In this document: positions 5,952 to 6,329 of the stretch, in pieces
Position numbering within the stretch: the stretch's first letter is position 1
Layout: each line of letters starts with the position of its first letter
Assembly: GCA_030610025.1 (NCBI GenBank)
Contig: JAUWSP010000169.1
Coordinates: forward strand, 1-6,329
DNA from: Acidobacteriota bacterium
GTDB lineage: Bacteria; Acidobacteriota; Thermoanaerobaculia; Multivoradales; JAHEKO01
Length of the DNA: 6,329 nt
Reading direction: 5' to 3'
The notes under the pieces: generated by a model
The model's input: the letters and a program-made list of their open reading frames with translations, nothing else
Databases searched by the model: none
What the model was told of the DNA's origin: nothing
Program-made: the position numbers and the translations under genes

Positions 5952-6007
5952 CAGGATCCTACAAATCATGAACAGGACGGCAGGTTTGGTCGTGGTGGGA
6001 GGTTGGT

Positions 6008-6025
6008 TTCGACGAAATTGTCGAA
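6008..6025. promoter_or_regulatory. Predicted activator-binding inverted repeat (UAS 2)
   Basis: TTCGAC-GAAATT-GTCGAA is a perfect 6-bp-arm inverted repeat with a 6-nt spacer. It shares the core TCGAC-RRAATY-GTCGA with the site at 2078-2097. It is centred about 48 bp upstream of the -24 GG of the second sigma-54 promoter (about -73 from the expected start). A further half-site-like GCTCGAA lies at 6034-6040. The predicted binder is the regulator ending at 5885. Confidence 0.63.
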
Positions 6026-6063
6026 GCTTGATCGCTCGAAGACCGGCAACAAGGCGAGCGGGA

Positions 6064-6079
6064 TGGCACAGGAATTGCG
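6064..6079 (+). promoter_or_regulatory. Sigma-54 (-24/-12) promoter of the second exported-protein gene
   Basis: TGGCACA (6064-6070), four bases, then TTGCG (6075-6079) match TGGCACG-N4-TTGCW at every strongly conserved position. GG (6065-6066) and GC (6077-6078) are separated by exactly 10 bp. The transcript should start near 6090, leaving a 45-nt leader to the ATG at 6135. Confidence 0.85.
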
Positions 6080-6134
6080 GTTCTCTCTGGCGTCTACGAC
6101 AGTCGACCTCTTCCAGGAGCCCATTGAATCCACC

Positions 6135-6329
6135 ATGCCTGACAAAGCTCTCCGTCTCATCGCCCTTGTTGCCCTGCTGACGTCGACTCCAGTACTCGCC
6201 CTCAATGGTGAGATCTTCCTACTCGGTGGCCTCACGCAAGCGAGCTACGGCACGGACACGGACACCGACGCACAGGCTGCCCGCCTCACATTCGTGACTG
6301 GCGACAAATACCAGTTCAGAGCCGACGTC
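6135..6329 (+). CDS. Exported protein, N-terminal part (runs off the window)
   Basis: The first 65 codons are open to the window end. The start MPDKALRLIALVALL plus the small-residue stretch to about residue 22 (TSTPVLA) is a Sec signal peptide with a likely cut after VLA. The mature part begins LNGEIFLLGGLTQASYG, then a Thr/Asp-rich turn and RLTFVTGDKYQFRADV. The alternating polar and hydrophobic residues near the end would suit a beta strand, perhaps of an outer-membrane or surface protein, but this is inference from very little sequence. AGGAG at 6115-6119 is the nearest ribosome-site candidate, though its 15-nt spacing is long. The gene lies directly downstream of the sigma-54 promoter at 6064-6079 and is a predicted target of the regulator encoded just upstream. 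The family is not recognisable from this fragment. Confidence 0.75.
   Translation, partial: MPDKALRLIALVALLTSTPVLALNGEIFLLGGLTQASYGTDTDTDAQAARLTFVTGDKYQFRADV

Noticed and set aside
1..6329. tRNA genes, rRNA, CRISPR arrays, insertion sequences with transposase
   Set aside because: I looked through the non-coding stretches on both strands and saw no cloverleaf, regularly spaced repeats or transposase-like protein.

Overview
The window looks like a chromosomal segment from a GC-rich Gram-negative bacterium. Supporting this are a sigma-54 regulatory system with textbook -24/-12 promoters, two genes encoding Sec-type signal peptides, and GTG starts used alongside ATG. The style (NtrC-type circuitry, a Gly-rich exported protein, long structured intergenic DNA) recalls Acidobacteriota or the former delta-proteobacteria, but no phylogenetic marker is present, so this is only an impression.

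Layout. Bases 1-383 hold no recognisable gene and are packed with inverted repeats, including a 25-bp near-perfect pair. Next comes a minus-strand family 2 glycosyltransferase with C-terminal membrane segments (384-1430). Bases 1431-2260 contain no convincing gene. Bases 1663-1910 within this stretch are unusually rich in nested inverted repeats and may encode a structured RNA. The right part of the stretch carries an inverted-repeat activator site and a perfect-spacing sigma-54 promoter. These drive a small exported protein (2261-2779) with a CxxC motif and a polyglycine tail, followed by an intrinsic terminator. A membrane histidine kinase (2881-4506) and an NtrC-type sigma-54 activator (4503-5885) follow with an ATGA overlap. 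After a hairpin and a G-quadruplex-type repeat, a second inverted-repeat activator site and a second sigma-54 promoter precede a truncated gene for another exported protein (6135 to the window end).

How the parts fit together. The main observation is a self-contained sigma-54 circuit. The response regulator has the GAFTGA loop that touches sigma-54. Each gene flanking the kinase/regulator pair is exported and has its own -24/-12 promoter. Upstream of each promoter lies an inverted repeat with the same core, TCGAC-RRAATY-GTCGA. The simplest model is that the kinase senses an envelope or extracellular signal and phosphorylates the regulator, which binds this 16-bp operator and activates both exported-protein genes. 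The signal and the function of the exported proteins are unknown. The kinase/regulator pair itself shows no sigma-54 promoter, so it appears to be expressed separately.
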